This document shows positions 46,729 through 56,076 of a DNA stretch of 64,000 nucleotides, piece by piece. The DNA lies in contig NZ_JQMX01000001.1 of NCBI RefSeq assembly GCF_000744945.1, forward strand, positions 1,054,001-1,118,000. The letters are read 5' to 3'. The position numbers were made by a program, and so were the translations under genes. The DNA is from Carnobacterium maltaromaticum DSM 20342. GTDB taxonomy: Bacteria > Bacillota > Bacilli > Lactobacillales > Carnobacteriaceae. The notes beneath the pieces are model-generated. The model saw only the letters and a program-made list of their open reading frames with translations, searched no databases and was not told the origin of the DNA. Positions within the stretch are counted from its first letter, which is position 1. Each line of letters opens with the position of its first letter.

Positions 46729-46739
46729 TATTTTAGAGT

Positions 46740-48428
46740 TTAATGTTTTTCAACATAAGCCCATTTGTACGAATACTCAGGTCCAACAATTTGGCGAGCA
46801 AGGTCTTTAATATACGGTTTTTGTAACACAGCATTGTAGCGTTGATACATTGGACCAATACCAGCTGTTTTCATCAAGATTTTTTCAGCTTCTAACATTT
46901 GATCCCAACGTTTTTCTGGATCGGCTAAACTAGTAGTTCCAATTTCAGTTAATAATTGATCATATTCAGCATTAGAATAATGTGAACGATTATTACTGTT
47001 ATCTGTTCCAAATAATTCTAAATAATTAATTGGATCTGGATAATCTGCACCCCAACCAGCAACTTGGATATCGTAATCCATTTGGTTATTTAATTGAACA
47101 CGAACTTTAAATGGTACATTTTTCAATTTAATCGTTAAACCAGGTAAGTTTTCTTGAAGTTGGTTTTGCATAAATTCTAACGAACGTTTTGCATTTTCTG
47201 TATCATCCGATAACATCTCTAAAGTAACTTTGTCGGTACCAATTTCTTTCAAACCTTTTTCCCAAAGTTTTTTCGCTTCTTTTTGATTATATGATAATAA
47301 GTTTCCATTTTCTTTACGGAAATCTTCCCCATTTTCTGGGTCTTTAGCTAGGCCTTCTGGTACTAACCCATCTGCTGGGATAGAGCCATTTTGTAAAACA
47401 GTATCTGAATAAGCTTGTTTATCAAATGCCATTGAGATAGCTTTACGGATATTTTCATTTGCTAAAGCTGTATCTTTATCGCCACGTTTTTGGTTGTATT
47501 TCAAGTAGAAAACAGATGACGTTGGAATACTAATTAAATCTGGATCGCCATCACGCGTTTGAACATACTCTCCTGAAAGCTTCATTTGATCAATATCTCC
47601 TGAATCATACAAGTTTAAGGCTGTTCCGGTTTCTTTTACAACGTCAACATTAATTCGGTCTAACTTAACTGCTTTTTTATCCCAATAACTGTCATTCTTT
47701 TTATAAGACCAGCTTAAGCCTGTTCCATCCCAGTCTGTTAACTCAAATGGACCATTATAAACTAAGTTTTCACTATTTTTAGCAAAATCTTCGCCTTTTT
47801 CAGTTACATATTTTTCATTTTGTGGCATATACATTGTTAAACTTAATAAATCTTTAAAATAAGGAACTGCTGCAGCTAATTTCACTTCTAAGGTCGTAGC
47901 ATCAATTGCTTTAATCCCTAAATCAGTGACAGGTTTTTCCCCTTTTGAAATTTCACTTGCATTTTCAATAATACCAGACATCATGTATGAGTATTGAGCT
48001 GCTGTTTCTGGATTAACTACTCTTTGCCAAGCGAACACAAAATCGTTGGCTGTTACAGCATCTCCATTTGACCATGTTGCATCTTCTCTAAGCTTAAATG
48101 TATAAGTTAAACCATCTTCACTAACTGTTGGTTCTTCTTTCGCCATTCCTAAAACATTTTCTCCGTCTAACCCTTTACGGTATAAACCTTCAAAAACATT
48201 ATTCATAACAATTGAACCTACCGCATCTGTGTTTAAAACTGAGTCCATTGTTGGAATTTCAGCTGATTCAATTAAATTTAATTCTTGTTTTTCTGCTAAC
48301 TCACCACTATTAGCTGTTTTAGAGCCCGAATCTGTGCTTGAGTTATCTTTGTTTCCTCCACAAGCAGCTAAAACAATCGTTGAAAACAATGCTAAACTAG
48401 CTAATCCAATTACTTTACTTTTTTTCAA
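46740..48428 (-). CDS. oppA: Oligopeptide ABC transporter substrate-binding lipoprotein (copy 1)
   Basis: A 562-residue family-5 solute-binding protein that captures peptides at the cell surface. Signal peptide with lipobox LAAC (Cys at residue 23). SBP_bac_5 features include IPTMDSVLNTDAVGSIV and EEPTVSEDGLTYTFKLREDATWSNGD. The start is TTG at 48428, preceded by GGGAGG; the ATG at 48443 lies in front of that site. Very similar throughout to the second copy at 48878. No permease or ATPase genes are nearby. Confidence 0.94.
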   Translation of the reverse strand: MKKSKVIGLASLALFSTIVLAACGGNKDNSSTDSGSKTANSGELAEKQELNLIESAEIPTMDSVLNTDAVGSIVMNNVFEGLYRKGLDGENVLGMAKEEPTVSEDGLTYTFKLREDATWSNGDAVTANDFVFAWQRVVNPETAAQYSYMMSGIIENASEISKGEKPVTDLGIKAIDATTLEVKLAAAVPYFKDLLSLTMYMPQNEKYVTEKGEDFAKNSENLVYNGPFELTDWDGTGLSWSYKKNDSYWDKKAVKLDRINVDVVKETGTALNLYDSGDIDQMKLSGEYVQTRDGDPDLISIPTSSVFYLKYNQKRGDKDTALANENIRKAISMAFDKQAYSDTVLQNGSIPADGLVPEGLAKDPENGEDFRKENGNLLSYNQKEAKKLWEKGLKEIGTDKVTLEMLSDDTENAKRSLEFMQNQLQENLPGLTIKLKNVPFKVRVQLNNQMDYDIQVAGWGADYPDPINYLELFGTDNSNNRSHYSNAEYDQLLTEIGTTSLADPEKRWDQMLEAEKILMKTAGIGPMYQRYNAVLQKPYIKDLARQIVGPEYSYKWAYVEKH

Positions 48429-48496
48429 AAAAAAACCTCCCATAGTTGATTCTGTATGCTCTTTTTTAAATAGTTTTTACCAAACTAATTAATTGA

Positions 48497-48525
48497 AGTT
48501 TATCATTGAATTTAAAAGCTATCAA
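48497..48525 (-). promoter_or_regulatory. Promoter of the first oppA-like gene
   Basis: On the minus strand TTGATA (48520-48525) and TAAACT (48497-48502) are 17 bp apart. Confidence 0.65.
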
Positions 48526-48669
48526 TTTGATTCTATCATTTTCTAATCTATGTCTCATATGTCTCTAAATTTTTTAATGGGATTCTCTTTTTTGTGAATT
48601 CAAGTTATTTTAAAACAGAAAAAAGTTCGTTGAGTGTTAAAATCTGTTAGAAAAAAGAAATACAGCTAT

Positions 48670-48830
48670 GTGTTTCTATTTTCTAAGTTGCTAAAGCAAA
48701 AAGAACCATAATAGACCAATAGTTTGGGATTATTCCGGTCGATGTATACTGTGCTTCTAGAAAAGGAACACAGTCCATCTTAGATGGATGTGTATCATGT
48801 TTTTAAGTTGCTAAAGCAACTAGAACCATG
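48670..48830. repeat. Interspersed hairpin repeats, family 3 (two copies plus a linker)
   Basis: TTCTAAGTTGCTAAAGC...AGAACCAT (48681-48709) and TTTTTAAGTTGCTAAAGCAA followed by CTAGAACCAT (48799-48828) are two copies. Between them, at 48737-48760, lies GGTCGATGTATACTGTG, which in the 9.8-kb copy directly precedes the hairpin. The element fills the gap between the two oppA-like genes; 48526-48669 is AT-rich without recognised features. Confidence 0.65.
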
Positions 48831-48838
48831 ACAAAAAA

Positions 48839-48870
48839 ACTAGGAAAAGCCGGTTAGGCCTTTCCTAGTT
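48839..48870 (-). terminator. Terminator of the second oppA-like gene
   Basis: AACTAGGAAAGGCC pairs with GGCTTTTCCTAGTT (one mismatch), followed by a T run on the minus strand, just past the stop at 48878. Confidence 0.9.
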
Positions 48871-48877
48871 TAGTTCT

Positions 48878-50566
48878 TTATTTATCTTCTAAATAGGTCC
48901 ATTTGTAAGAGTAATCTGCTCCAACTAAGTGGTAACCGATATCTTTAACAGTTGGTTTTTCTAAAACTGCCCAATAACGTTGATAGATTGGTGCAATTGC
49001 TCCGTTATCAAAGAGAACTTTTTCAGCTTCTAACATTTGTTCCCAACGTTTTTCTGGATCAGTTAAACTTGTTGTTGAAATTTCTTTTAATAAACTATCA
49101 TATTTCTCATTAGAGAAACCTGATTTATTGTTTCCATTTCCAGTTTCAAACAATTCTAAGAAGTTAATTGGATCAGAGAAATCTGCACCCCAACCAGATA
49201 ATTGAATATCGTAATCTTGTTTATCATTGTTATCAATACGAACTTTAAATGGTACGTTTCTAAGAGTAATTTTCAGTCCATCTAAGTTTTCTTCTAATTG
49301 ACCTTGCATAAATTCAGAAGAACGTTTTGCATTTTCTGTATCATCTGAAAGGAATTCTAAATCTAATTTATCTACACCTAGTTCTTTCAGACCTTTTTTC
49401 CAAAATTCTTGTGCTTTTTTAGCATCATATTTTGATAAATCGCCATTTTCTTTACGGAAGTCTTTATCGTTTTTAGGATCTTTTGCAAGTCCAGCTGGTA
49501 CTAAACCATTAGCCGGTACAGAACCGTTTTGTAAAACAGTATCTGCGTATGCTTGCTTATCAAACGCCATTGAAAGAGCTTTACGAATATTTTCGTTTGC
49601 TAATGGTGTTGCTTTTCCGTTACGCTCTTGGTTAAATTTCAAGAAGAATACTGAAGAAGTTGGGAATTTTTTCAAATCTGGATCATCTTGTCTTGTTTGA
49701 ACATATTCACCAGTTAAAACCATACGGTCAATTTGACCATCATCATATAAGTTTAATGCAGTTGATGTTTCTTTAACTACATCGACATTGATTTTATCTA
49801 ATTTTACAGTGTCTTTATCCCAGTACGTATCATTTTTATCATATTCCCAAGATAAACCAGTTCCGTCCCAAGCAGCTAATTTAAATGGTCCGTTATAAAC
49901 CAATGCATCACTATTTGATGCATATTTTTCGCCTTGTTCAGTTACAAATTTTTCATTTTGTGGGTAATACATTGCTAATGATAATAGTCCTTTAAAGTAT
50001 GGAACTGCACGTTCTAATTGAATTTCTAGTGTTTTATCATCAACAGCTTTAACACCTAATTCATCAGGTTGTTTTTCTCCTGCAATTACAGCAGAAGCAT
50101 TTGCAATAACACCATCCATCATGTAGCTATATGGTGCTGCTGTTGTTGGGTCTACTAAACGACGCCAAGAGAAAACAAAATCACCGGCAGTAACAGGATC
50201 TCCGTTTGACCATTTTGCATCATCGCGGATTTTGAAAGTATAAGTTAATTTATCATCACTAATTTTTGGCTCTTCTGCTGCCATTCCTAAAACAGGATTG
50301 TTATCTAAGTCTTGACGGTATAAACCTTCAAAAACGTTATTCATAACAATTGAACCAACAGTATCTGTATTCATAACTGAATCCATTGTTGGAATTTCCG
50401 CACTTTCAATTAAGTTTAGCTCTTGTTTTTTTGCCATTTTACCTGAGCTGTCTTTTGAAGCTGAGTCACTTGCCTTATCAGAGCCACTACCGCCTCCACA
50501 AGCTGCAAGAACTATCGTTGAAGTTAAAGCAATTCCTAATAAACTAACTAATTTACCTTTTTTCAT
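48878..50566 (-). CDS. oppA: Oligopeptide ABC transporter substrate-binding lipoprotein (copy 2)
   Basis: A 562-residue paralogue of the gene at 46740 with the same length and nearly the same segment order. Signal peptide with lipobox LAAC (Cys 23). The start is placed at the second ATG (50566) because GGAGG lies 7 nt before it; the ATG at 50572 is only 1 nt from that site. It has its own promoter and terminator, so the two copies are expressed separately. Peptide specificity is unknown. Confidence 0.94.
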   Translation of the reverse strand: MKKGKLVSLLGIALTSTIVLAACGGGSGSDKASDSASKDSSGKMAKKQELNLIESAEIPTMDSVMNTDTVGSIVMNNVFEGLYRQDLDNNPVLGMAAEEPKISDDKLTYTFKIRDDAKWSNGDPVTAGDFVFSWRRLVDPTTAAPYSYMMDGVIANASAVIAGEKQPDELGVKAVDDKTLEIQLERAVPYFKGLLSLAMYYPQNEKFVTEQGEKYASNSDALVYNGPFKLAAWDGTGLSWEYDKNDTYWDKDTVKLDKINVDVVKETSTALNLYDDGQIDRMVLTGEYVQTRQDDPDLKKFPTSSVFFLKFNQERNGKATPLANENIRKALSMAFDKQAYADTVLQNGSVPANGLVPAGLAKDPKNDKDFRKENGDLSKYDAKKAQEFWKKGLKELGVDKLDLEFLSDDTENAKRSSEFMQGQLEENLDGLKITLRNVPFKVRIDNNDKQDYDIQLSGWGADFSDPINFLELFETGNGNNKSGFSNEKYDSLLKEISTTSLTDPEKRWEQMLEAEKVLFDNGAIAPIYQRYWAVLEKPTVKDIGYHLVGADYSYKWTYLEDK

Positions 50567-50651
50567 TTTCATTCCTCCGACTTCATAACCTTCTTAAAAG
50601 GTTCACTTTTTTTTAAACTAAGTAGTTGCCTTTTCACAACTTCTTTTTAAC

Positions 50652-50680
50652 ATATTATCACCTAATTTTAATAATTTCAA
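50652..50680 (-). promoter_or_regulatory. Promoter of the second oppA-like gene
   Basis: On the minus strand TTGAAA (50675-50680) and TAATAT (50652-50657) are 17 bp apart. The leader holds two small hairpins (AGTTG/CAACT and AACCTT/AAGGTT). The remaining 50681-50887 is AT-rich with nothing recognised. Confidence 0.6.
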
Positions 50681-50887
50681 CATATAAGTTTATTTTTTTA
50701 ATCTTTTTTTAACACGAATAATAAAATACCGTAGTTCTTTTTGGTGTAAATGTTATTAAATAGCGATTTACTAATTTTATTTTTTTTGTCACAATTATAA
50801 AATTAAATGATAAACTAAGAAGAAAATTAAACTACTTATTAAATAATCCTAGAAAATTTAACACTATTATTTAACAAATACAAAAAA

Positions 50888-50919
50888 ATAAAGGGAACTT
50901 TTTTGGAAAAGCTCCCTTT
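50888..50919 (-). terminator. Terminator of the BceAB-type operon
   Basis: AAAGGGAGCTTTT pairs with AAAAGTTCCCTTT (one mismatch) followed by a T run on the minus strand, 11 bp past the permease stop. Confidence 0.9.
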
Positions 50920-50929
50920 ATTACAAACA

Positions 50930-52915
50930 TTACACTTTGCGATTAACAATTCTTATATAGGCTCTGGCTGTAAACAAATAAAATATACTATAAATCAATA
51001 TGAAACAGGCACTAGCAACGTACCCTAACCATAGATCTGTATTGAGTAAGACTTTAGACATTGCATGGATTGCCACATAAGTATGCAATGATCCTATTAT
51101 AATTGGAAATGCAAAAACAAAAGCCGTTTGTCGATAGATTGATTTTTGAATTTCTTTGGAACTGACTCCAATTTTCTTTAAGATACGATAATGGTGCAAC
51201 TCTTCTTCAGCTTCGGATAGTTGTTTTAACATAATAATACTGCCAGTCGCAAACATAAATACCAATCCTAAGAAAATAGCAACATACATAATTGAACCCA
51301 CTGACGAATAGACCGTTGCTTCATAAGGCTGTCTCAAAACGAAAAGATCTCGTGGGGTAAAGAAAACATCCTCCTCTTTCGAGTCAAGAAAGACACTTTT
51401 ATTGTAGGACTCTAATCTATCGGCAAGTGTTTTATTAAGAGCTTGGCTGTCTGCATAATTGCTCAGCATTATGCCACGTCTAGTAAAAGTTGCAACAGGA
51501 TTTTTTATCTTTTTATACAATTCATCTGTAACAACCAGAACGTCTCCATTGACAGCCCTAGTACCAAAAGGAATATGATCATCAAAACCTTGAATCGTCA
51601 CATCTATGGATTGATTCTTTAGCTGAATTTTTTTTTGAATAGGATTATCAAAAATAGTTGAAAGAAAATATTGGCTAATTAAAAATCCCGAGGATGAATC
51701 CTTTAAGTTGATTTTTTTTCCATAATTTGAGACTCCAACTATTTTATTATAGTCAGATTCGCTAATAACGCTATAAAAATTAGCAGTTTCTTTTTTTGAT
51801 TGTTCAAATTTGCCACTAATTACTTTAAATTCACCCGTTGCTTCCTCACTAATTTTAAACTTCGGAAACTCATTTAATGTATCTTCTATTATTTTTTTTA
51901 CTTTTGTATTACTTGCTTCATAATGAATATCAAAGGATGTCGTTAAATCAATTGTTCCTTCCGTAAATGTATAAAGAGCTGCTGCCCCGCCAACTGCACA
52001 TAAGGTTGTAGCACTTAGAACAGCGATAGTTGCAAGTGTGTTAGCATTTCTTTTTAAGCGAAACAAAAGGCTACTAACCATTAATAAATTTAAACCTCTA
52101 TAGTATAACTTTTTTTGTCGTTGGCTAAATTTGATTAAAATAACTAAAAAAGCATTAAAAAATAAATAAGTTCCAACTACAGTATTAATGACAATACTTA
52201 AAACAATGCCTAAAAAAATATACGAACTAGAAAATCCTAGTATTGAAATTAAATTTAGTGCCGTCCAATAACCTAAACCAATTAAAAAAATACCTAATAA
52301 GCCTCTTATTAGTGTAAAAACAGTCGCTTTAGGAATTTGATTTCCAACACCGCTTGCTTTAAACAAGTCAATGATCTTATAGCGATAAACCAAGCTAGCG
52401 TTTTGAATTGCAACAATAACAAAAATAAAGAGAAAAACAAGACAGGTTTGACTAATGGCTGCAGACGAGAAATTAAAATGAAAATCGATTTTTAAACGCA
52501 TCACAGCTAATAGAATCATAGCAAATAGTTTCGATAATAAACTACCTAATAAAATCCCTATCAATAAAGCTCCAGCACCCAGAATTAGGTTTTCTAAAAA
52601 AAATAGTTGGGCTATTTGCCACTTTCTCATACCTAATAAATTATACAAGCCAATCTCTTTTTTACGTTTTTTAATAAAAAAAGCATTGGAATAAAACATA
52701 AATAAAACCACAAATATCAGAATCATCACACTGCTGACTTGTAACAATGTATCAACTTTAATACTATTCTCTGCAACTTTTTTTAAAATTGGACTGTAAG
52801 CCATCAAAATAAATGTAAAATACACCATTATTGAAAAAGACATCGAGACAAAGTACACAAAATAATCTCGGAATTGTGTTTTCATATTTTTAAAAGCTAG
52901 CTTAGATAAGGTCAT
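50930..52915 (-). CDS. BceB-type ABC transporter permease
   Basis: A 661-residue FtsX-like permease with ten predicted membrane segments and a large extracellular domain of about 200 residues (about 315-520) between segments 7 and 8, the mark of antimicrobial-peptide-sensing BceB transporters. Conserved KKRKKEIGLYNLLGMRKWQI follows segment 2. The start at 52915 (MTLSKLAFKNMK) follows GGTGGAGG and overlaps the ATPase gene by 14 bp. Peptide ligand unknown; relatives handle bacitracin, nisin and similar wall-active peptides. Confidence 0.93.
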   Translation of the reverse strand: MTLSKLAFKNMKTQFRDYFVYFVSMSFSIMVYFTFILMAYSPILKKVAENSIKVDTLLQVSSVMILIFVVLFMFYSNAFFIKKRKKEIGLYNLLGMRKWQIAQLFFLENLILGAGALLIGILLGSLLSKLFAMILLAVMRLKIDFHFNFSSAAISQTCLVFLFIFVIVAIQNASLVYRYKIIDLFKASGVGNQIPKATVFTLIRGLLGIFLIGLGYWTALNLISILGFSSSYIFLGIVLSIVINTVVGTYLFFNAFLVILIKFSQRQKKLYYRGLNLLMVSSLLFRLKRNANTLATIAVLSATTLCAVGGAAALYTFTEGTIDLTTSFDIHYEASNTKVKKIIEDTLNEFPKFKISEEATGEFKVISGKFEQSKKETANFYSVISESDYNKIVGVSNYGKKINLKDSSSGFLISQYFLSTIFDNPIQKKIQLKNQSIDVTIQGFDDHIPFGTRAVNGDVLVVTDELYKKIKNPVATFTRRGIMLSNYADSQALNKTLADRLESYNKSVFLDSKEEDVFFTPRDLFVLRQPYEATVYSSVGSIMYVAIFLGLVFMFATGSIIMLKQLSEAEEELHHYRILKKIGVSSKEIQKSIYRQTAFVFAFPIIIGSLHTYVAIHAMSKVLLNTDLWLGYVASACFILIYSIFYLFTARAYIRIVNRKV

Positions 52916-53672
52916 GGCTAATGCCTCCACCAATAGTTGCCTGCATTTCAATTATTTTTTGGAAGAATTGCTTTCTAGTTCCATTACGGACAATTTCAGC
53001 AAATAAAAGACCATCCTTAATAAATAAAATCCGACTACAGTAACTTGCTGAAAAAGCATCGTGTGTAACCATTAAAATAGTTGTCTCTTCCAAACGATTA
53101 ATCTCTGATAAGTACTGTAATAATTCTGTGGCAGCTTTTGAATCTAGTGCTCCTGTAGGCTCATCAGCAAAAATTAACTTAGGTTGTGTAATAATTGCTC
53201 TTCCCGCTGCTACCCGTTGTTTTTGCCCAATAGATATTTCAGCTGGATATTTCTCTAGCAATTCCTCAATCCCCAAAATTTTTGCAACTTTCACGACTTG
53301 TTCTTCCATAATAGTGACCTTTTGTTTATCTAATGCCAGTGGCAGTAAGATATTTTCTTTAACTGTCAGGGAATCCATCAAATTAAAATCCTGGAAAATA
53401 AAGCCTAATTCATGACGTCTAAACTGACTCAAACGACTCTCTTTCATCAGTGTAACATCTGTCCCATCAATTTTCACATGCCCCGTTGTTGGACGATCAA
53501 TTGTCGACATAATATTTAATAAAGTCGATTTACCTGCCCCACTTGGGCCCATAATCCCTATAAATTCACCTTTTTCAATATCAAAACTAATATTTTCTAA
53601 AGCGATATACACATTTCCTTTTTTGCCATATGTTTTTTTAAGTTGGTTCACTTCGACAATTTTTTTCATCAT
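52902..53672 (-). CDS. BceA-type ABC transporter ATPase
   Basis: A 256-residue MacB/BceA-like ATPase. Walker A GPSGAGKST, Q-loop FQDFNLM, Walker B LIFADEPTGALD and switch MVTHDAF are present. The C-loop reads EISIGQKQRVA where LSGGQQQR is usual, a deviation of two residues seen in the text. Two adjacent ATG codons could start it. It pairs with the permease downstream and lies divergent from the two-component genes. Confidence 0.93.
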   Translation of the reverse strand: MMKKIVEVNQLKKTYGKKGNVYIALENISFDIEKGEFIGIMGPSGAGKSTLLNIMSTIDRPTTGHVKIDGTDVTLMKESRLSQFRRHELGFIFQDFNLMDSLTVKENILLPLALDKQKVTIMEEQVVKVAKILGIEELLEKYPAEISIGQKQRVAAGRAIITQPKLIFADEPTGALDSKAATELLQYLSEINRLEETTILMVTHDAFSASYCSRILFIKDGLLFAEIVRNGTRKQFFQKIIEMQATIGGGISHDLI

Positions 53673-53765
53673 TTCACTCCTTTTTCTTTAAGAGTCTTAT
53701 GCTATCAGTGTACCAATAAAATTCAAATCCTAAAAGTTAATTCCCTTACATTTCTTTAAAAATTC

Positions 53766-53779
53766 TTACACTTTTGTCA
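53766..53779. promoter_or_regulatory. BceR-like binding site
   Basis: TTACA-CTTT-TGTCA fits the inverted repeat TNACA-N4-TGTNA described for BceR-like regulators. It lies in the intergenic region of the divergent transporter and regulator genes, 94 bp upstream of the ATPase start, as expected for activation of the transporter operon. Confidence 0.6.
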
Positions 53780-53907
53780 TGAAAGAAAACTTAATTAGGA
53801 TTATCTAAAATTTAAAGGAGATAGTTGCATCTTTTCGCTCCTTTGTTTAACATAGTAGTAAGAGAACTTATTTGATAGATAGAGATAGAAAGAAACGGGG
53901 AATAGAC

Positions 53908-54582
53908 ATGTTTAAAATAATGATTGTGGAAGATGATGAAACGATTCGCGAAAGTGTTTCTGATAGCTTGCTAAAATGGGATTTTGATTGTTTTTCTACG
54001 ACCAATTTTGCCAATACTTTAACTGACTTCATCGAAGAAAAACCCCATTTGGTTCTACTAGATATAAATTTACCTGTTTTTGATGGGTTTTATTGGTGTC
54101 AAAAAATTAGAGAGATTTCAAATGTACCAATTTTATTTATTTCCAGTCGTAGTACAAATATGGATATGGTTATGGCCATGAATATGGGTGGCGATGACTT
54201 TATTAATAAACCCTTTTCAATCGAAGTTTTGATTGCTAAAATCAATGCCGTTTTGCGTAGAACGTATAATTATGCTGACCAAGCAACAGATGCTATCCAA
54301 CACAACAACGTTATTTTAAACTTACAAGATGGCTCAGCAACTGTTAACGATACACATATCGACTTGAGTAAAAATGAATATAAATTATTACACTTATTAA
54401 TGAAAAATCATGGAAAAATTATTAGTCGTGAAAAGCTTTTACGCGGTTTATGGGATGACGAACGCTATGTGGATGATAATACGTTAACGGTTAATATTAA
54501 TCGATTGCGTAAAAAAATTGATCAAGCTGGAGCAGTTGGTTATATAGAAACAAAAATTGGCCAAGGCTATATCATTCCTTAA
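53908..54582 (+). CDS. OmpR-family response regulator (BceR-like)
   Basis: A 224-residue regulator. The receiver domain has the acidic pair in VEDDET, the phospho-Asp in LVLLDINLPVFDG and K in INKPFS. The winged-helix output domain has LSKNEYKLLHLLMKNHGKIISREKLL and TLTVNINRLRKK. The start at 53908 follows GGGGA. It controls the divergent ABC genes together with the kinase downstream, from which it is separated by 369 bp of repeats. Confidence 0.93.
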   Translation: MFKIMIVEDDETIRESVSDSLLKWDFDCFSTTNFANTLTDFIEEKPHLVLLDINLPVFDGFYWCQKIREISNVPILFISSRSTNMDMVMAMNMGGDDFINKPFSIEVLIAKINAVLRRTYNYADQATDAIQHNNVILNLQDGSATVNDTHIDLSKNEYKLLHLLMKNHGKIISREKLLRGLWDDERYVDDNTLTVNINRLRKKIDQAGAVGYIETKIGQGYIIP

Positions 54583-54589
54583 TTAAGCT

Positions 54590-54932
54590 AGTCCTTCGGA
54601 AAAAAGATAAATGGTAAAAATGACAAAAAGCGTCATTCCTCCCATTTCCTATTTTTCTGCCAGGCCTAAACGGCTCCACAAACTTTTAATTTGGCTAGTT
54701 CTTATGAACCAGTCCTTCGGAAAAAAGATAAATGGTAAAAATGACAAAAAGCGTCATTCCTCCCATTTCCTATTTTTCTGCCAGGCCTAAACGGCTCCAC
54801 AAACTTTTAATTTGGCTAGTTCTTATGAACCAGTCCTTCGGAAAAAAGATAAATGGTAAAAATGACAAAAAGCGTCATTCCTCCCATTTCCTATTTTTCT
54901 GCCAGGCCTAAACGGCTCCACAAACTTTTAAT
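54590..54932 (+). repeat. Three tandem 121-bp repeats (family 2)
   Basis: Units at 54590-54710, 54711-54831 and 54832-54932 (the last lacks its final 20 bp). By eye the shared parts are identical. Each unit holds CAGTCCTTCGG, AAATGG, an ATGAC-AAAAAGC-GTCAT hairpin, CCATTT, CTATTTTTCTG, GCCTAAACGGCTCC and AACTTTTAAT. It fills the gap between the response-regulator and kinase genes, which are normally adjacent. The diverged copy is at 39220-39330. Confidence 0.95.
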
Positions 54933-54951
54933 ACAAAGAGAGGGAAACATA

Positions 54952-56016
54952 ATGAATGGATTTAAGTTTTTAAAGGATCAGTGGATTTTAATTGTCTTTT
55001 GGTTTATCGGCTTAGGTATTTTAAATTTAGTTTTAATCCTGGATCCAAATCAAACATTCAATATAGATAATCTTATTTACGTTTCACTTCTATTAACTGT
55101 TTTCTTTTTATTTTTATTAGCTGGACTCTATGTTTATTATTCTAAATGGTACCGTGAAATTGAAGAAAAACGCGACACTGGAGAAGATGGATTACTTTCA
55201 TTCTTAGATGGAGCGATGAATGAGGAACAGCATTTTATTCAAGATTATATTAATGATATTCTTGTCCTACATCAAAAAGAAATCAACCGTCTCAATAAAG
55301 CTCAGCAAGATCAAAAAGATTTTGTAGATAGTTGGGTTCATGAAATCAAGGTTCCGCTAGCTGGAACAAAACTAATTATTGAAAGCTTAGAGGACGATAT
55401 TCCAGAAAGAAAATTGTATCAACTGGAAAATGAATTAAAAAAAATGAATCATTACGTTGAACAAGTACTCTATTTTTCGCGAATTGATAGCTTTTCACGC
55501 GACTATTTGCTACAAGAATATAGTTTGGAAAAAATAATTAATACCGTTATTCGTGATAATGCTTTATATTTCATTCAAAACCATTTAACCTTAGAATTTG
55601 ATGCGGAAGATCAAAAAGTCTTAACCGATGAAAAATGGCTGATTTTTATCGTTGAACAAATTCTTTCAAATAGTATTAAATACACCCCTGTTGGTGGAAC
55701 AATCACAATTGGTCTTTCTAAAAACAACTTAGGTGCCTGGTTAACTATTACCGATACGGGTATTGGAATTCCTTTGGAAGATCAACGAAGAATTTTTGAT
55801 AAAGGTTTCACTGGCTATAATGGTCGGGTTGATACAAGCCATCATTCTACTGGATTAGGGCTTTATCTAGCTAAAAATTTAAGTGAAAAATTAGGTCATC
55901 GTCTCTTTGTTGAATCAACTGTTGGAGAAGGAACAACGTTCAAAATTCTATTCCCATTTCTAACTTACTTCAATGATGAGTCTGAAGAAAGTCAATTTAT
56001 TCCAACTAAACCATAA
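54952..56016 (+). CDS. Sensor histidine kinase (BceS-like, intramembrane-sensing)
   Basis: A 354-residue kinase with two membrane segments (about residues 10-30 and 37-60) and almost no extracellular loop, the build of BceS kinases that sense through their ABC transporter. The H-box is SWVHEIKVPLAG, the N-box NSIKYTPVGG, and the G-boxes are DTGIGIP and TGLGLYLAK. The start at 54952 follows AGAGGGAA just outside the repeats. An in-frame extension back to 54853 runs through repeat DNA and is rejected. Confidence 0.94.
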   Translation: MNGFKFLKDQWILIVFWFIGLGILNLVLILDPNQTFNIDNLIYVSLLLTVFFLFLLAGLYVYYSKWYREIEEKRDTGEDGLLSFLDGAMNEEQHFIQDYINDILVLHQKEINRLNKAQQDQKDFVDSWVHEIKVPLAGTKLIIESLEDDIPERKLYQLENELKKMNHYVEQVLYFSRIDSFSRDYLLQEYSLEKIINTVIRDNALYFIQNHLTLEFDAEDQKVLTDEKWLIFIVEQILSNSIKYTPVGGTITIGLSKNNLGAWLTITDTGIGIPLEDQRRIFDKGFTGYNGRVDTSHHSTGLGLYLAKNLSEKLGHRLFVESTVGEGTTFKILFPFLTYFNDESEESQFIPTKP

Positions 56017-56020
56017 ATAA

Positions 56021-56065
56021 AAAAAGATATGAAGCTGAGTAAAATCTAGCTTCATATCTTTTTTT
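56021..56065. terminator. Bidirectional terminator
   Basis: AAAAAGATATGAAGCT pairs perfectly with AGCTTCATATCTTTTT, between the convergent kinase and nrdG genes. Confidence 0.93.
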
Positions 56066-56076
56066 AAACATCGCTA

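Noticed and set aside
54590..54932. CRISPR array
   Set aside because: Three repeats are directly joined with no unique spacers, and the 121-bp unit is far longer than a CRISPR repeat.
54853..54951. N-terminal extension of the sensor kinase into the third tandem repeat
   Set aside because: The ATG at 54952 has a good ribosome-binding site and gives the normal BceS layout; the extension is translated repeat DNA.
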